A DNA stretch of 64,000 bases from Acidobacteriota bacterium. GTDB taxonomy: Bacteria; Acidobacteriota; Aminicenantia; Aminicenantales; Saccharicenantaceae. The notes beneath the pieces are model-generated. The model was not told where the DNA came from, made no database searches, and saw only the letters and a program-made list of their open reading frames with translations. A program made the translations under genes and the position numbers. Position 1 is the stretch's first letter; every line of letters starts with the position of its first letter. Shown piece by piece: positions 42,738 through 51,541 of the stretch. The DNA lies in the NCBI GenBank assembly GCA_039683095.1, contig JBDKSB010000012.1, positions 28,293 through 92,292 of the forward strand, read 5' to 3'.

Positions 42738-45700
42738 TGTCCGCGCCCGCCTCCCGGCGCCGCGGCCCGCTGCCGGTCGTGGCCGGCTCGGCCCTAGCCG
42801 CGGCGGTCCTCGCCGTCGGGCTCTCGCTCCTCGTGCCCGGTTTCCTGGCCAGGGATTTCGACGCCAGGAGCCTGGCCGCCCTGCGCAAGCAGGCCGTCCG
42901 CACCCGGCGGGAGTTCTCCGGCCTGCTGGCCTCCCTGGCGGCCCGGAAGTCCCGGTTCGCCGGGCCGGCTCTTCCCGCCAAGGCCGCGGATTTCTTCGCG
43001 ATCTTCCGCGCCGCCGGCCTCGATCCGGAGAAGGAAGGCATCGCCCTGACGGACGTCGGCGGCGATGTCCAAGCCTGGTACGGCAACGTTCTGAGCCCCG
43101 AGAACCAGTGGGACCCGGCGGCCCTAAAGGAGCACGGGCGGGACGGCGGCTCGGTCCTGGTCAAGTCCAAAGCCTCGGTCTACCTCGTCGCCCTGCAGCC
43201 GATCGAGGGCGGCCGGATGCTCTTCCACTTCGCCCTGCTGGCTTTCAACCCTCCCGTCCGGTCCTCCTACATCAGCTCCTACAACGCCCTGCGCCCGGCT
43301 CCGCCGTTCGAGCTGGCCGTCGACTATTGGGACTTCCGGGACGACATCAAGGGCTACCAGGAGTTCTTCACCCGGCACGGCGACGAGTTCCCCAGCCAGT
43401 CCCGGCAGAAGAACGAGATCCAGACGCTCTACTTCCCGCTCCGGAACGAGGCCGGCCGCATCACGGCCACCGTCACCCTGGCCTCGCCGTCCCTGACCTC
43501 GCGGCTCTCGGCGGCGCGGGATAGCCTGAGCCTGGTGGTCCTGCTCGCCCTGATCGTCTCCGCCGGCGCGGGCCTTGTCGCCTTCTGGTCCTCGCCCGGG
43601 TTCCTGCGGCGGCACGGCTTCGTCCCGGCGGCCCTGGGCGCCGCCCTGCTCGTCGTGATGAGGCTCCTGGCCCTGCCGCTGGGCCGGCTCGAGCGGCTCC
43701 AATCCCTGTCCCTCTTCAAGCCGGCCGTGGCCGGATTCTCGTCCTGGGCCGGCCTGACCGGATCGCCGATCGACATCCTCCTGACCGCCCTGACCGGTCT
43801 CGGCCTCGCGGTCTGCGCCGCCGCTCTGGTTTTCCCGCGGACCGAGGGCCGGGAGGCCCGCCGGTCCGTCCCCCTGACCGTCCTGGCCCACATCGTCGCG
43901 GCCGCGGCCGCCGCCGGGATCGTGCTCGCCCTGCGGGAGGCCTGCCGGCTGGTCGTCTTCAATTCCAACCTGTCGCTCCTGCGCTGGGATCTCGACGTTT
44001 CGCGCCTGTCCCTGCAGCTCGGCCTCTTCGCCGTCCTGGCCGCGGCGCTCCTCGTCCTGGCCGTCGTCGTCCGTCTGGCCTTCCGGGGCTTGCGGACGAA
44101 CTGTGTCTTCGGCCTGGCCGCCGCCCTGGCCGCGGCCGCCGCCGTCCTGGCCGTCCCTCCGCGCTCCTCGGCCCTGCTCGCGGCCGTCACCGCGGTCCTG
44201 GCCGCCGGGGTCTTCGCGGTCGCCGTCCGGCCGGGTTTCGCGCGGCGGCGCGAGGTCTGGGTGGCCGGCCTGGTCATCGCCGCGCTCTGGCTGACCCGCT
44301 CGGTCGACGGCCTGAACGACGCCCGCACCCGCCGCCTTCTCGAAACGACGGTGACCCATACGGTCCAGAGCCAGGCCGGCTGGGCCAAGTTCCTCATCGA
44401 GGAATCCCTGCCCGTCCTCGACCGCAGCGAGGCCCGGCTCGTCGCCTACCTCAAGGACCCCAAGGACAAGGGGGCCCTGGCCCAGGAGCTCTGGGAAGGG
44501 ACCCCGGTGGCCCGGGCCAACTGGTATTCGAGCCTGGAGGTCCGCGACGCCGAGGGCGAGCTCTACAGCCGCTTCTCCCTGAACGTGCCCAAGTTCCTGG
44601 GCAGCTCGCCCGACCTGCCGTTCTCCGCGGACTGGGCCATCGCCCCCCACGCCCAGACCTTCATCGGCCGGGAGAAGGACTTTCTCGTCGGCTATAAGGA
44701 CTTCACCGAGGCCGGCACGCCCATCGGCCGCGTCCTTCTCTATGTCTCCCTCGACCCGGAGATGCTGCCATTCCTCTACTCCGCCAATCCCTATTTCGAG
44801 GTGCTGCGGACCGATTCCCTGCCGTCCCTGGGCCAGATCGATTTCGGCTGCGAGATCTTCGACCTCGGGGGCCGGTCGCTGTTCAATCCGCGCAAGCTGA
44901 CCGCCGGCCTGGCCGCAACTGACCTCGAGCGCCTGCGGCGGAGCGCGGCGCCGTTCTGGACGACGTTTCGGGAGGGCGGGACGGTCTACGACGCCGACCT
45001 CTTCCGCTGGGGCAGCCGCGCCTACAGCCTGTTCGTGCCGCGCAAGAATCTCCGGACCCAGGCGGTCGACTTCCTGCGCTTCTTCTTCGTCGGCCTGGCC
45101 GCGGCCCTGCTGGCGGCGGCCGCCGCCCTGGCCGGGGGCCGGGCGTCGCTCGGCCGGCCGTTCTGGTCGTTCTCGAGCCGCGTCTACGCCGCCTTCCTGG
45201 CCGTGGCCGTGGTCCCCATGCTCCTTTTCACGGTTTTCACCCGGAACCTCTTCGACCGCCTGTTCACCGAGCAGTTCGTCGACGATGCCGCTGTCCACGC
45301 CAGCTACGCCCAGGGGCTGATGGAGGCGTTCAGCAACATCCAGGGCACCGAGCTCTCGCCGGCCCCGTCGACGCAGGAGGACCTGGCTTTCTGGATCAGC
45401 GAGACCCTGTCGAGCGACGTCATCCTCTACCAGGACGCCGTGGTCAGCGCCTCGAGCCGCCGCGAGTTCTTCGAGAGCGGATTGCTGCCGGACATCATCG
45501 ACGGGGAGGCCTACCGTGACCTCGTCTACGACCGCAAGCCCTACTCGGTCCGGCGGACCCGGCTGGGCGGCTACTCGTTCCAGACCCTGACCGTGCCCTA
45601 CGAGGCCGGAGCCTCGACGCTGTTCATCTCCCTTCCCTTCCCGTTCGAGCGTCAGCAGCTCGACAAGGCCACCCGGGAGACCGTCGAGTTCCTCGTCGTC

Positions 45701-46597
45701 CTTTCGGCCTTGTTCGTCGTCCTGGTCCTCGTCTTCTCCCGGGGCATCAAGAGCATGATCATCGTCCCCGTGCGCAAGCTCCTGGCCGGGACCCGGGAGG
45801 TCGGCCTGGGCAACCTCGAGGTCCAGATCGATCACCGCTCCCGCGACGAGATGATGACCCTCATCGACGGCTTTAACACCATGGTCCGGAACCTCCGGGC
45901 CCACGAGCAGGAGCTGGCCGAGATGAGCAAGAAGGTGGCCTGGACCGAGATGGCCCGCAAGGTCGCCCATGAGATCAAGAACCCGCTGACGCCGATCCAG
46001 CTGTCGGCCGAGCACATCCTCAGGGTCTACGAGGACCGGCGCGGGGATTTCGACCAGGCCCTCCGGGAATCCATGTCCTACATCATCAGCGAGGTCGAAA
46101 ACCTGCGGCGCATCGCCACGGAGTTCATGGAGATCGCCCGGGACGTGACGGTCCGCAAGGAGCCGGTCGACCTGCGGCTGGTCCTCGAAGAGGTCCTGCA
46201 GCCCTACCGCCGGCTGCTGGCCGAGCGCATCCGCTTCAAGCTCGTCGCCGAGGGGGACGATTTCCGGGCCAACGGCGACGAGGTCAAGCTCAAGACCGCC
46301 TTCCGCAATGTCGTCGCCAACGCCGTCGAGGCCATCGGGGCGCGGGGCCAGGTCGCGGTCGGGGTCGTCCGGCGCGGCCCCCGCCTCGTCGTCACGGTCA
46401 GCGACACCGGGTCGGGCATGAGCCGGGAGACGGCCGAGCGGATCTTCGACCTCTACTTCTCGACCAAGGACGCCGGGACAGGGCTCGGCCTGCCGATCAC
46501 GAAGAAGATCGTCGAGGAGCATGGCGGCACGATCTGCGTCTCGAGCCAGCCGGGGCGGGGCACGACGGTCGTCATCGAGCTGCCGGCCGGCCAATGA
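42737..46597 (+). CDS. Very large multi-sensor NtrY-like histidine kinase
   Basis: The 1286-residue protein ends in a complete histidine kinase: HAMP at about 1003-1055, H-box KVAHEIKNPLTPIQLSAEH with phospho-acceptor His1078, N-box ANAVEAIG, and the G boxes SDTGSGMS and GTGLGLPITKK. This H-box sequence is typical of NtrY-type kinases. Before it lie a first helix (about 14-36), a periplasmic region to about 245, a block of seven or eight helices (about 255-510), a second extracytoplasmic region to about 775, two helices (about 779-800 and 816-836), a third external region and a helix at about 984-1003. No response regulator is adjacent. The signal is unknown. Confidence 0.93.
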   Translation: MSAPASRRRGPLPVVAGSALAAAVLAVGLSLLVPGFLARDFDARSLAALRKQAVRTRREFSGLLASLAARKSRFAGPALPAKAADFFAIFRAAGLDPEKEGIALTDVGGDVQAWYGNVLSPENQWDPAALKEHGRDGGSVLVKSKASVYLVALQPIEGGRMLFHFALLAFNPPVRSSYISSYNALRPAPPFELAVDYWDFRDDIKGYQEFFTRHGDEFPSQSRQKNEIQTLYFPLRNEAGRITATVTLASPSLTSRLSAARDSLSLVVLLALIVSAGAGLVAFWSSPGFLRRHGFVPAALGAALLVVMRLLALPLGRLERLQSLSLFKPAVAGFSSWAGLTGSPIDILLTALTGLGLAVCAAALVFPRTEGREARRSVPLTVLAHIVAAAAAAGIVLALREACRLVVFNSNLSLLRWDLDVSRLSLQLGLFAVLAAALLVLAVVVRLAFRGLRTNCVFGLAAALAAAAAVLAVPPRSSALLAAVTAVLAAGVFAVAVRPGFARRREVWVAGLVIAALWLTRSVDGLNDARTRRLLETTVTHTVQSQAGWAKFLIEESLPVLDRSEARLVAYLKDPKDKGALAQELWEGTPVARANWYSSLEVRDAEGELYSRFSLNVPKFLGSSPDLPFSADWAIAPHAQTFIGREKDFLVGYKDFTEAGTPIGRVLLYVSLDPEMLPFLYSANPYFEVLRTDSLPSLGQIDFGCEIFDLGGRSLFNPRKLTAGLAATDLERLRRSAAPFWTTFREGGTVYDADLFRWGSRAYSLFVPRKNLRTQAVDFLRFFFVGLAAALLAAAAALAGGRASLGRPFWSFSSRVYAAFLAVAVVPMLLFTVFTRNLFDRLFTEQFVDDAAVHASYAQGLMEAFSNIQGTELSPAPSTQEDLAFWISETLSSDVILYQDAVVSASSRREFFESGLLPDIIDGEAYRDLVYDRKPYSVRRTRLGGYSFQTLTVPYEAGASTLFISLPFPFERQQLDKATRETVEFLVVLSALFVVLVLVFSRGIKSMIIVPVRKLLAGTREVGLGNLEVQIDHRSRDEMMTLIDGFNTMVRNLRAHEQELAEMSKKVAWTEMARKVAHEIKNPLTPIQLSAEHILRVYEDRRGDFDQALRESMSYIISEVENLRRIATEFMEIARDVTVRKEPVDLRLVLEEVLQPYRRLLAERIRFKLVAEGDDFRANGDEVKLKTAFRNVVANAVEAIGARGQVAVGVVRRGPRLVVTVSDTGSGMSRETAERIFDLYFSTKDAGTGLGLPITKKIVEEHGGTICVSSQPGRGTTVVIELPAGQ

Positions 46598-46664
46598 CCG
46601 GTGGCATTTTCGGCCGGATTCTGGCAGAATAGCGGGCGTACCGCTTGCCGAAAGGACAGCCGCG

Positions 46665-47183
46665 ATGGCCAAGACGCTTGTCGCCTATTTCAGCCAGACG
46701 GGGAACACGAAGCTCGTCGCCGAAGCCATCTTCGCGGCCCTGGCCGGCGACAAGGTCCTCAAGCCCATCTCCGAGGCGGGCGGCGACCTGGCGTCCTGCC
46801 AGCTCATCTTCGTCGGCTTCCCCGTCCAGACGCACAGCGTGCCCTATCCCGTCGAGGCCTTCCTGAAGTCGGTCCCCGAGGGCAGGAAGGTGGCCTTGTT
46901 CTCGACCCACGGCTCGGTCACGGGCAGCCGCCTCGCCCGGGAGGCCCTGGAATACGCCTCGATCCTGGTCGCCAGGGCCAGGCTGGTGGGCACGTTCTCC
47001 TGCCGGGGCAAGGTGTCGCTGAAGGCCCTCGAGATCCTGATGCAGTCGCCCGAGCACCAGGCCTGGGCCGACATGGCCGCGTCGGCGGCGACCCACCCCG
47101 ACGCGAGCGACCTCGAGGATGCCCGGGCCTTCGCCCGCTGGATCGCGACCCTGGGGGCCCAGGGCCACTACCGCGGCCTCTGA
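46665..47183 (+). CDS. Flavodoxin-family protein
   Basis: The ATG at 46665 follows GAAAGGACAG and gives 172 residues. The FMN phosphate loop is YFSQTGNTKLVAEAI, followed by LIFVGFPVQTHSVPYPV and ALFSTHGSVTGSRL, typical of flavodoxin-like proteins. It is larger than minimal flavodoxin and has a C-terminal helical tail, as in some flavodoxins of anaerobes used for multi-electron chemistry. It may carry electrons for oxidoreductases in the cell; no partner is next to it. It ends at the edge of a perfect inverted repeat. Confidence 0.9.
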   Translation: MAKTLVAYFSQTGNTKLVAEAIFAALAGDKVLKPISEAGGDLASCQLIFVGFPVQTHSVPYPVEAFLKSVPEGRKVALFSTHGSVTGSRLAREALEYASILVARARLVGTFSCRGKVSLKALEILMQSPEHQAWADMAASAATHPDASDLEDARAFARWIATLGAQGHYRGL

Positions 47184-47220
47184 CCTTGACCGTTCATAAG
47201 AACGCGTGAACGGTCAAGGT
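47183..47220. terminator. Perfect 14-base inverted repeat between convergent genes
   Basis: ACCTTGACCGTTCA (47183-47196) and TGAACGGTCAAGGT (47207-47220) are exact inverse copies with a ten-base spacer. It lies between the flavodoxin and NIF3 genes that point at each other and even holds the stop codon of the latter (47214-47216). There is no T-tract in either direction. It may be a shared mRNA-end hairpin or a protein-binding operator. Confidence 0.6.
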
Positions 47221-48185
47221 TGACGGTCCGCGGCCCTCGTCCGGACGAACCCCGACACGCCCACGAACTCGATCCGCTCCTCCCGTTCGATCTCGTCGAA
47301 GAGCAGGTTCAGCCCCAGCGTGTCGCTCGAGATATGGCCGGCCAGGACGATGTTGAGATGGGCCTTCCTGGCGTTCTCGAGGGCCTCCTCGCTGATGTGC
47401 ATGCTGACGATCGTGCTCACGCCCGAGACGGCGTAGGACTCGTAGATCGTCTTAGAGCCCTCGGTCCCGCCCGTCATCTCGACGGAGATCCGGCCGCAGT
47501 GGGCCGTCTCCGCGCCGTTGACGATCTTCGGGCCGGCCATCCGGGCCGCGGCGGCCCGGTATTCCGGGACGGTCCGCAGGAGCTCGATCAGGTCCTTCAG
47601 GCGGGCCGGCTTCTCCCCTGCGAACAGGCGCTCGAGGAAGGTGTTGACGCAATTGTCGGCCGGCGTGTGGAGGCACATCATCGGCAGGCCAAGCAGGCGG
47701 GCGGCATCCACGGCCCGGCTGTGGTTCCCAGGCAGGAGGCGCCGCTCGACTTCGCTCATCCGCTTCTCCAGCAGCTGTTCGGCGACCGAGATGTTGACGC
47801 CGTAAAGGGCCAGCATGTCGGACTGGACGCGCATGACGTCGGCCAGCTGGGCCAGGGCGACGCCCTGGGGATGGTGGGCGATGACGAGGTCGATCGCCGC
47901 GGCCCTATCCCGGTTGAGGGTATGGGCCAGCAGGATCTCGGAGGCGTCCATGTCGATGCCGGCGATGACCTTCCGCGCCTCGGCGGCCGGGTCGCCGGTC
48001 AGGATGCGGCTGTCGGCATAGGGGTTGAACAGGCGGTCCGCCTCCCAGGAGACGCGCTCGTCCTCGGTCAGCTTCCCGGCCTTCTCGGCCTCCTCGTCGA
48101 GCAGCTTGCGGACGGCCTCGGGGCCGCGCGGGTCGTTGGCGATGCCGGCCGCCACGGCCTTTCGGTAGATGGTCTCGATGTTCAT
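47214..48185 (-). CDS. NIF3 / DUF34-family metal-binding protein
   Basis: The ATG at 48185 (MNIETIYRK) gives 323 residues; the open frame continues upstream only as a shadow of the neighbour. NIF3-family traits are the IAHHPQG metal site, LPGNHSRAVDAARLLGLP, CLHTPADNC, ISVEMTGG and a late VLAGHISSD. Members bind two metal ions and their reaction is unsettled, with reported links to GTP cyclohydrolase I type chemistry. Its start overlaps the stop of a helical protein (ATGA), which follows a CoA-transferase gene by 12 bases, so the three may form one operon. Confidence 0.86.
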   Translation of the reverse strand: MNIETIYRKAVAAGIANDPRGPEAVRKLLDEEAEKAGKLTEDERVSWEADRLFNPYADSRILTGDPAAEARKVIAGIDMDASEILLAHTLNRDRAAAIDLVIAHHPQGVALAQLADVMRVQSDMLALYGVNISVAEQLLEKRMSEVERRLLPGNHSRAVDAARLLGLPMMCLHTPADNCVNTFLERLFAGEKPARLKDLIELLRTVPEYRAAAARMAGPKIVNGAETAHCGRISVEMTGGTEGSKTIYESYAVSGVSTIVSMHISEEALENARKAHLNIVLAGHISSDTLGLNLLFDEIEREERIEFVGVSGFVRTRAADRQP

Positions 48186-48808
48186 GGCGATATCCTTTCT
48201 TGGACGGGCCTGGGACGTTCGGCGGGCAGGTTCCGCGCGACCCAATCCTCCCCGAGCAGGGCCATGGCCGCCGCCCTGACGTCCGCGTCCAGGGCCTCGG
48301 CCCGGGCGCGAAGCAGGTCCGATTCGAGGCCGGCCCGTTCGCCGTCCCCGCGGTCCAGGAGGCGGCAGAGGCGGCAGGCTCCCAGGCGGGCCAGGTCGGC
48401 GAGGGAGACCAGCCTGGCCAGGCGTTCCTGGGTTTCGCGACATCCCATCAGGCTGCTGGCGAAGTCGCCCCGCTCGCGGGCGGCCGCGGTCCCGGCCCGG
48501 AGGACGTGGGACGCCGTCCCCGCCAGCCGGCCGAGGCGGCAAGCCGTTTCCTCCGGAGGGTCGAGACGGGCGGCCGAAGCGCGCCAATCGAGGAGCGCGC
48601 GGCCGAGCCGCGGGTCGCGATCCGCGGCTTCTTCGAGGACGGACACCCGCCGGTCCGGACGACCGGGAACGTCCTCGCCGTCGAGGTCGGCCCATATCTT
48701 TTCGGGCGGCAGGGCGCCGTCCCCGCGGCCGGGGCAGGCGATCCGTTCAAAGTATTCCGCCGCCCGCCGCCGGAAGTCCGTCTCGGCCTCGGTCCGGAAC
48801 GCGTCCAC
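48182..48808 (-). CDS. All-helical protein of unknown function
   Basis: The 208-residue product is almost entirely helical, rich in Ala, Arg and Glu. It has no signal peptide or membrane helix. It contains DFASSLMGCRETQERLARLVSLADL and DADVRAAAMALLGEDW, which remind one of the C-terminal helical bundle of acyl-CoA dehydrogenases, but the resemblance is weak. It lies between a CaiB-type CoA-transferase (12 bases upstream) and a NIF3 gene (four-base overlap). A role with CoA esters is plausible from context. I do not recognise the family. Confidence 0.65.
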   Translation of the reverse strand: MDAFRTEAETDFRRRAAEYFERIACPGRGDGALPPEKIWADLDGEDVPGRPDRRVSVLEEAADRDPRLGRALLDWRASAARLDPPEETACRLGRLAGTASHVLRAGTAAARERGDFASSLMGCRETQERLARLVSLADLARLGACRLCRLLDRGDGERAGLESDLLRARAEALDADVRAAAMALLGEDWVARNLPAERPRPVQERISP

Positions 48809-48820
48809 GGCCGCCCCGCC

Positions 48821-49990
48821 TCAGCCGCCCCGGCGGATAACGCCGGACGCCTCGAGGCGGTCGAGTTCGGCGGCCGAAAGCCCCAGCCCGGACAGGACCT
48901 CGGCGGTGTGCTGGCCGTGGCCGGGGCAAGGCCCGGCCTCCCCGGCGTTCCTGTCACGGAGCGGATGGCCGGGGCGCAGCACGCCCTTGCCGCCCGGCGG
49001 AGGGCCGATGACCAGGCCGCGGTGCCTGATCTGGGGGTCGGCCAGGACCTCGTCGAGCCCGGGCACGACCGCGCAGCAGCAGTCGACTCCCCGGAGCAGG
49101 TCCGTCCATTCGGACGCCGTCAGGCCGGCGAAGAGGGCCTCGACCAGGGCGAGATCCTCGGGCTTCTCGGAGAACTGCAGCGGCAGGAGATCCTCCCGGC
49201 CGGCGGCCTTGCAGAAGGCGCCCCAGAACTTGGGCTCGATCGCGGCCAGCGAGATGTCCCGGCCGTCGCGCGTCCGGTAGACGTTGTAGCAGGGATGCCG
49301 GCCGGAGAGCGGCAGGCGGCCCCGGCCGCCGCGCTCCCCCGCCGAATAGTCGCCGAGGGGCATGACCATCCAGGACAAGGCGCTGTCGAGCATGCCGATG
49401 TCGAGATGGCGGCCCTCCCCCGTCTTCTCGCTCTCGCGGAGACAGGCCAGGATGCCGGCGGCGGCGTACAGGGCCGAGCTCAGGTCCGCGATCTGGACCG
49501 GCGGGATGGTCGGCCGGGACTCGGGCCAGCCGCACAGGCCGAGCAGGCCGGCGCGGGAGATGAAGTCGAGGTCGTGTCCGGCCCGGTCGCGGTCCGGCCC
49601 GTCCTGGCCGAAGCCGGAGATCGAGCAGTAGACGACGCGCGGATTCACGGCCCGGACCGCGGCGTAGCCGACGCCGAGCCGGTCGACGGCGCCCGGCCGG
49701 AAGCTCTCGACCACGACGCCGGCCGAAGCGGCGAGCCGGAGGAAAAGGTCCCGGCCGGCGGCGGCCTTGAGATTGACGGCCAGGCTCTTCTTGCCGGCGT
49801 TGAGGGCCTGGAAATAGGCGCTCAGGCCGCCGACGAAGGGGCGGAAGGACCTCATGTAATCGCCGCTTTCGAGGTCTTCGATCTTGATGACCTCGGCTCC
49901 CAGGTCGGCCAGGATCATGGTGCAGAAGGGGCCGGGAAGGAGCCGGGAAAGGTCGAGGATGCGGACGCCTGCCAACGGAGGTTTCTTCAT
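48821..49990 (-). CDS. CaiB/BaiF-type (family III) CoA-transferase
   Basis: The 389-residue protein has the family III core: GVRILDLSRLLPGPFCTMILADLGAEVIKIE in the N-terminal part (core LSRLLPGPFC and LADLGAEVIKIE), VVVESFRPGAVDRLGVGY, and ISGFGQDGP. The conserved Asp that forms the acyl-anhydride/CoA intermediate, or the racemase base, is in AGHDLDFIS. Members include formyl-CoA transferase, carnitine CoA-transferase and alpha-methylacyl-CoA racemase. The last is the nearest in pattern, but the substrate is not determined. It is first of three genes with the helical protein and NIF3. Confidence 0.92.
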   Translation of the reverse strand: MKKPPLAGVRILDLSRLLPGPFCTMILADLGAEVIKIEDLESGDYMRSFRPFVGGLSAYFQALNAGKKSLAVNLKAAAGRDLFLRLAASAGVVVESFRPGAVDRLGVGYAAVRAVNPRVVYCSISGFGQDGPDRDRAGHDLDFISRAGLLGLCGWPESRPTIPPVQIADLSSALYAAAGILACLRESEKTGEGRHLDIGMLDSALSWMVMPLGDYSAGERGGRGRLPLSGRHPCYNVYRTRDGRDISLAAIEPKFWGAFCKAAGREDLLPLQFSEKPEDLALVEALFAGLTASEWTDLLRGVDCCCAVVPGLDEVLADPQIRHRGLVIGPPPGGKGVLRPGHPLRDRNAGEAGPCPGHGQHTAEVLSGLGLSAAELDRLEASGVIRRGG

Positions 49991-50061
49991 GCCGTATCCT
50001 ATTTAACAGAAAGGCCGCGGCCGGTCAATCGGCGGCCGGCGGGAGCTTGTCCCGGCCCGGG

Positions 50062-50090
50062 TTGACATCCCCTGCTCAACCGACAATAAT
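50062..50090 (+). promoter_or_regulatory. Promoter of the FabH-like gene
   Basis: A perfect TTGACA (50062-50067) and AATAAT (50085-50090) are 17 bases apart. Transcription would start near 50097, leaving about a 60-base leader. Confidence 0.7.
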
Positions 50091-50156
50091 GGGGGAACTG
50101 CAGATCGTACCCGCCTTTTGAGGATCAAAGGAATGAAAAAGGGAGAAGATGAGCAC

Positions 50157-51260
50157 ATGCGAGTGAAGATCGCCGGCACCGGGAAATGCCTGCCGGGGAC
50201 CGACGTCCCCGGGAGGGTCGTCACCAACGAGGAGATCGTCCGGGTCCTTCTGGCCCACGGCGCCGTCAAGCCGGGTACCGACCGGCCCTGGGGGCCCGAC
50301 GAGCTGACGCCCCAGAAGATCGTCGATCTCGTCGGCATCCGCGAGCGGCGCTGGGTCGCCGACTCCGTCAACACCTCGGACATGGCCCTGGTCTCGGCCG
50401 GCGCCGCCCTGGCCGACGCGGGCATCGGCTGGCAGGATATCGGCATCCTGGCCGTCGGCAGCTCGACGCCCGAGGCCCTCTTCCCCTCGACCGCCTGCAT
50501 GCTCCTGAACAAGGCCATCAAGGGCGAGATCGCCGCGGGCCGGCTCAAGGAGAACGAGGCCCGGAACGCGATGCGCATCCCGGCCTTCGACGTGCTGGCC
50601 GCCTGCACGAGCGGGCTCTACGCCGCCGACCTCGTCCGCAAGCACCTTCTTTTCGGGGAGACCGGATCGCGGTACGGCCTGGCGCTCGGGACCGAGGTGC
50701 TCAGCCGCGTTCTCGATTTCTCGGATTCCAACGCCGACCTTTGGGGAGACGGTTCCGCGGCCGTCGTCCTGGAACGGACCGACGGCCCCGGCGGCATCGT
50801 CTGCATGGAAACGGGCACCGACGTCCTCGGCATCGACACCGCCTACAGCACCGGGCACGATACCCGCCATCACGACGCGCCCGCCCATCCGAACGTCACC
50901 ATCAAGGGACACGAGATCCAGAAGTTCGTCCTGCGCATCATCCCCGAGCTCATCGTCCGGACGCTCGAAAAGGCCAACCGCACGCCCGGGCGGACGCGGG
51001 ATTACCGCATCGAGGACGTCGATCTCTTCATCTGCCACCAGGCCAACGCCCGGATCTTCGAGTTCCCGTCCAAGAAGCTGGGCGTCCCGCTGGAGAAGTT
51101 CTACGTCAACGTCGACCGGCGGGGCAACTGCTCCTCGACGTCGGTCCTGCTGGCGCTCCGGGAGGCGGTCGAGGAAGGGCGTCTCCGGAAGGGCGATCTG
51201 GCCCTCCTGGTCAGCTTCGGCGGCGGGCTGACCTGGGGTTCGATGCTGGTCGAATGGTAG
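50157..51260 (+). CDS. 3-oxoacyl-ACP synthase III-like protein (FabH family)
   Basis: With the ATG at 50157 the product has 367 residues; an in-frame ATG at 50133 is also possible. The condensing-enzyme triad is complete: C150 in LAACTSGLYA, H294 in FICHQANARI and N324 in RRGNCSSTSV. FabH primes fatty-acid chains by joining acetyl-CoA with malonyl-ACP. This protein is longer than typical FabH (about 320) and carries insertions, for example around KPGTDRPWGPDEL, as in beta-ketoacyl synthase III paralogues of unknown pathway. No other fab genes are near. It overlaps a small cysteine-containing membrane protein gene. Confidence 0.88.
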   Translation: MRVKIAGTGKCLPGTDVPGRVVTNEEIVRVLLAHGAVKPGTDRPWGPDELTPQKIVDLVGIRERRWVADSVNTSDMALVSAGAALADAGIGWQDIGILAVGSSTPEALFPSTACMLLNKAIKGEIAAGRLKENEARNAMRIPAFDVLAACTSGLYAADLVRKHLLFGETGSRYGLALGTEVLSRVLDFSDSNADLWGDGSAAVVLERTDGPGGIVCMETGTDVLGIDTAYSTGHDTRHHDAPAHPNVTIKGHEIQKFVLRIIPELIVRTLEKANRTPGRTRDYRIEDVDLFICHQANARIFEFPSKKLGVPLEKFYVNVDRRGNCSSTSVLLALREAVEEGRLRKGDLALLVSFGGGLTWGSMLVEW

Positions 51261-51514
51261 TCCCCCTGCTTCGCCTCATTCTTTTCGCGTTCATCGCCTA
51301 CGTCGCGTTCCTGTTCGTCCGCGTCTATTTTGGGCTGAAGAACCTCCGCCCCAAGGCCCGGACCGGGCCCCGGGGCGGGGTCCGGGGCGCAATGGTCAAG
51401 GACGAGGTCTGCGGCACCTACATCCCCCGCGACGAGGCCCTGACCGAGGTCCGCGACGGCGTCGAGCGCTACTTCTGCTCCGAGGACTGCCGCCGCAAGA
51501 GCCGGGCCCGCTGA
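51254..51514 (+). CDS. Small membrane protein with metal-binding-like C-terminus (PP0621-like)
   Basis: The ATG at 51254 overlaps the end of the FabH-like gene by seven bases and gives 86 residues. One helix (residues about 4-27) is followed by an Arg/Gly-rich linker and VCGTYIPRDEALTE, then YFCSEDCRRK. The Cys-Gly-Thr-Tyr and FCSxxC segments are as in PP0621/TRASH-type small zinc domains. Function is unknown; the membrane anchor and zinc site are by pattern. The overlap suggests cotranscription with the FabH-like gene. Confidence 0.75.
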   Translation: MVVPLLRLILFAFIAYVAFLFVRVYFGLKNLRPKARTGPRGGVRGAMVKDEVCGTYIPRDEALTEVRDGVERYFCSEDCRRKSRAR

Positions 51515-51541
51515 GCGGCGAGCCCGCGCCCGCCCCGGCGG

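Noticed and set aside
43124..46672. A 1182-residue open frame antisense to the large kinase
   Set aside because: It mirrors the codon structure of the kinase in this very GC-rich DNA, is full of Asp/Gly/Glu/Arg low-complexity sequence and has no family motif, whereas the kinase has all its motifs.
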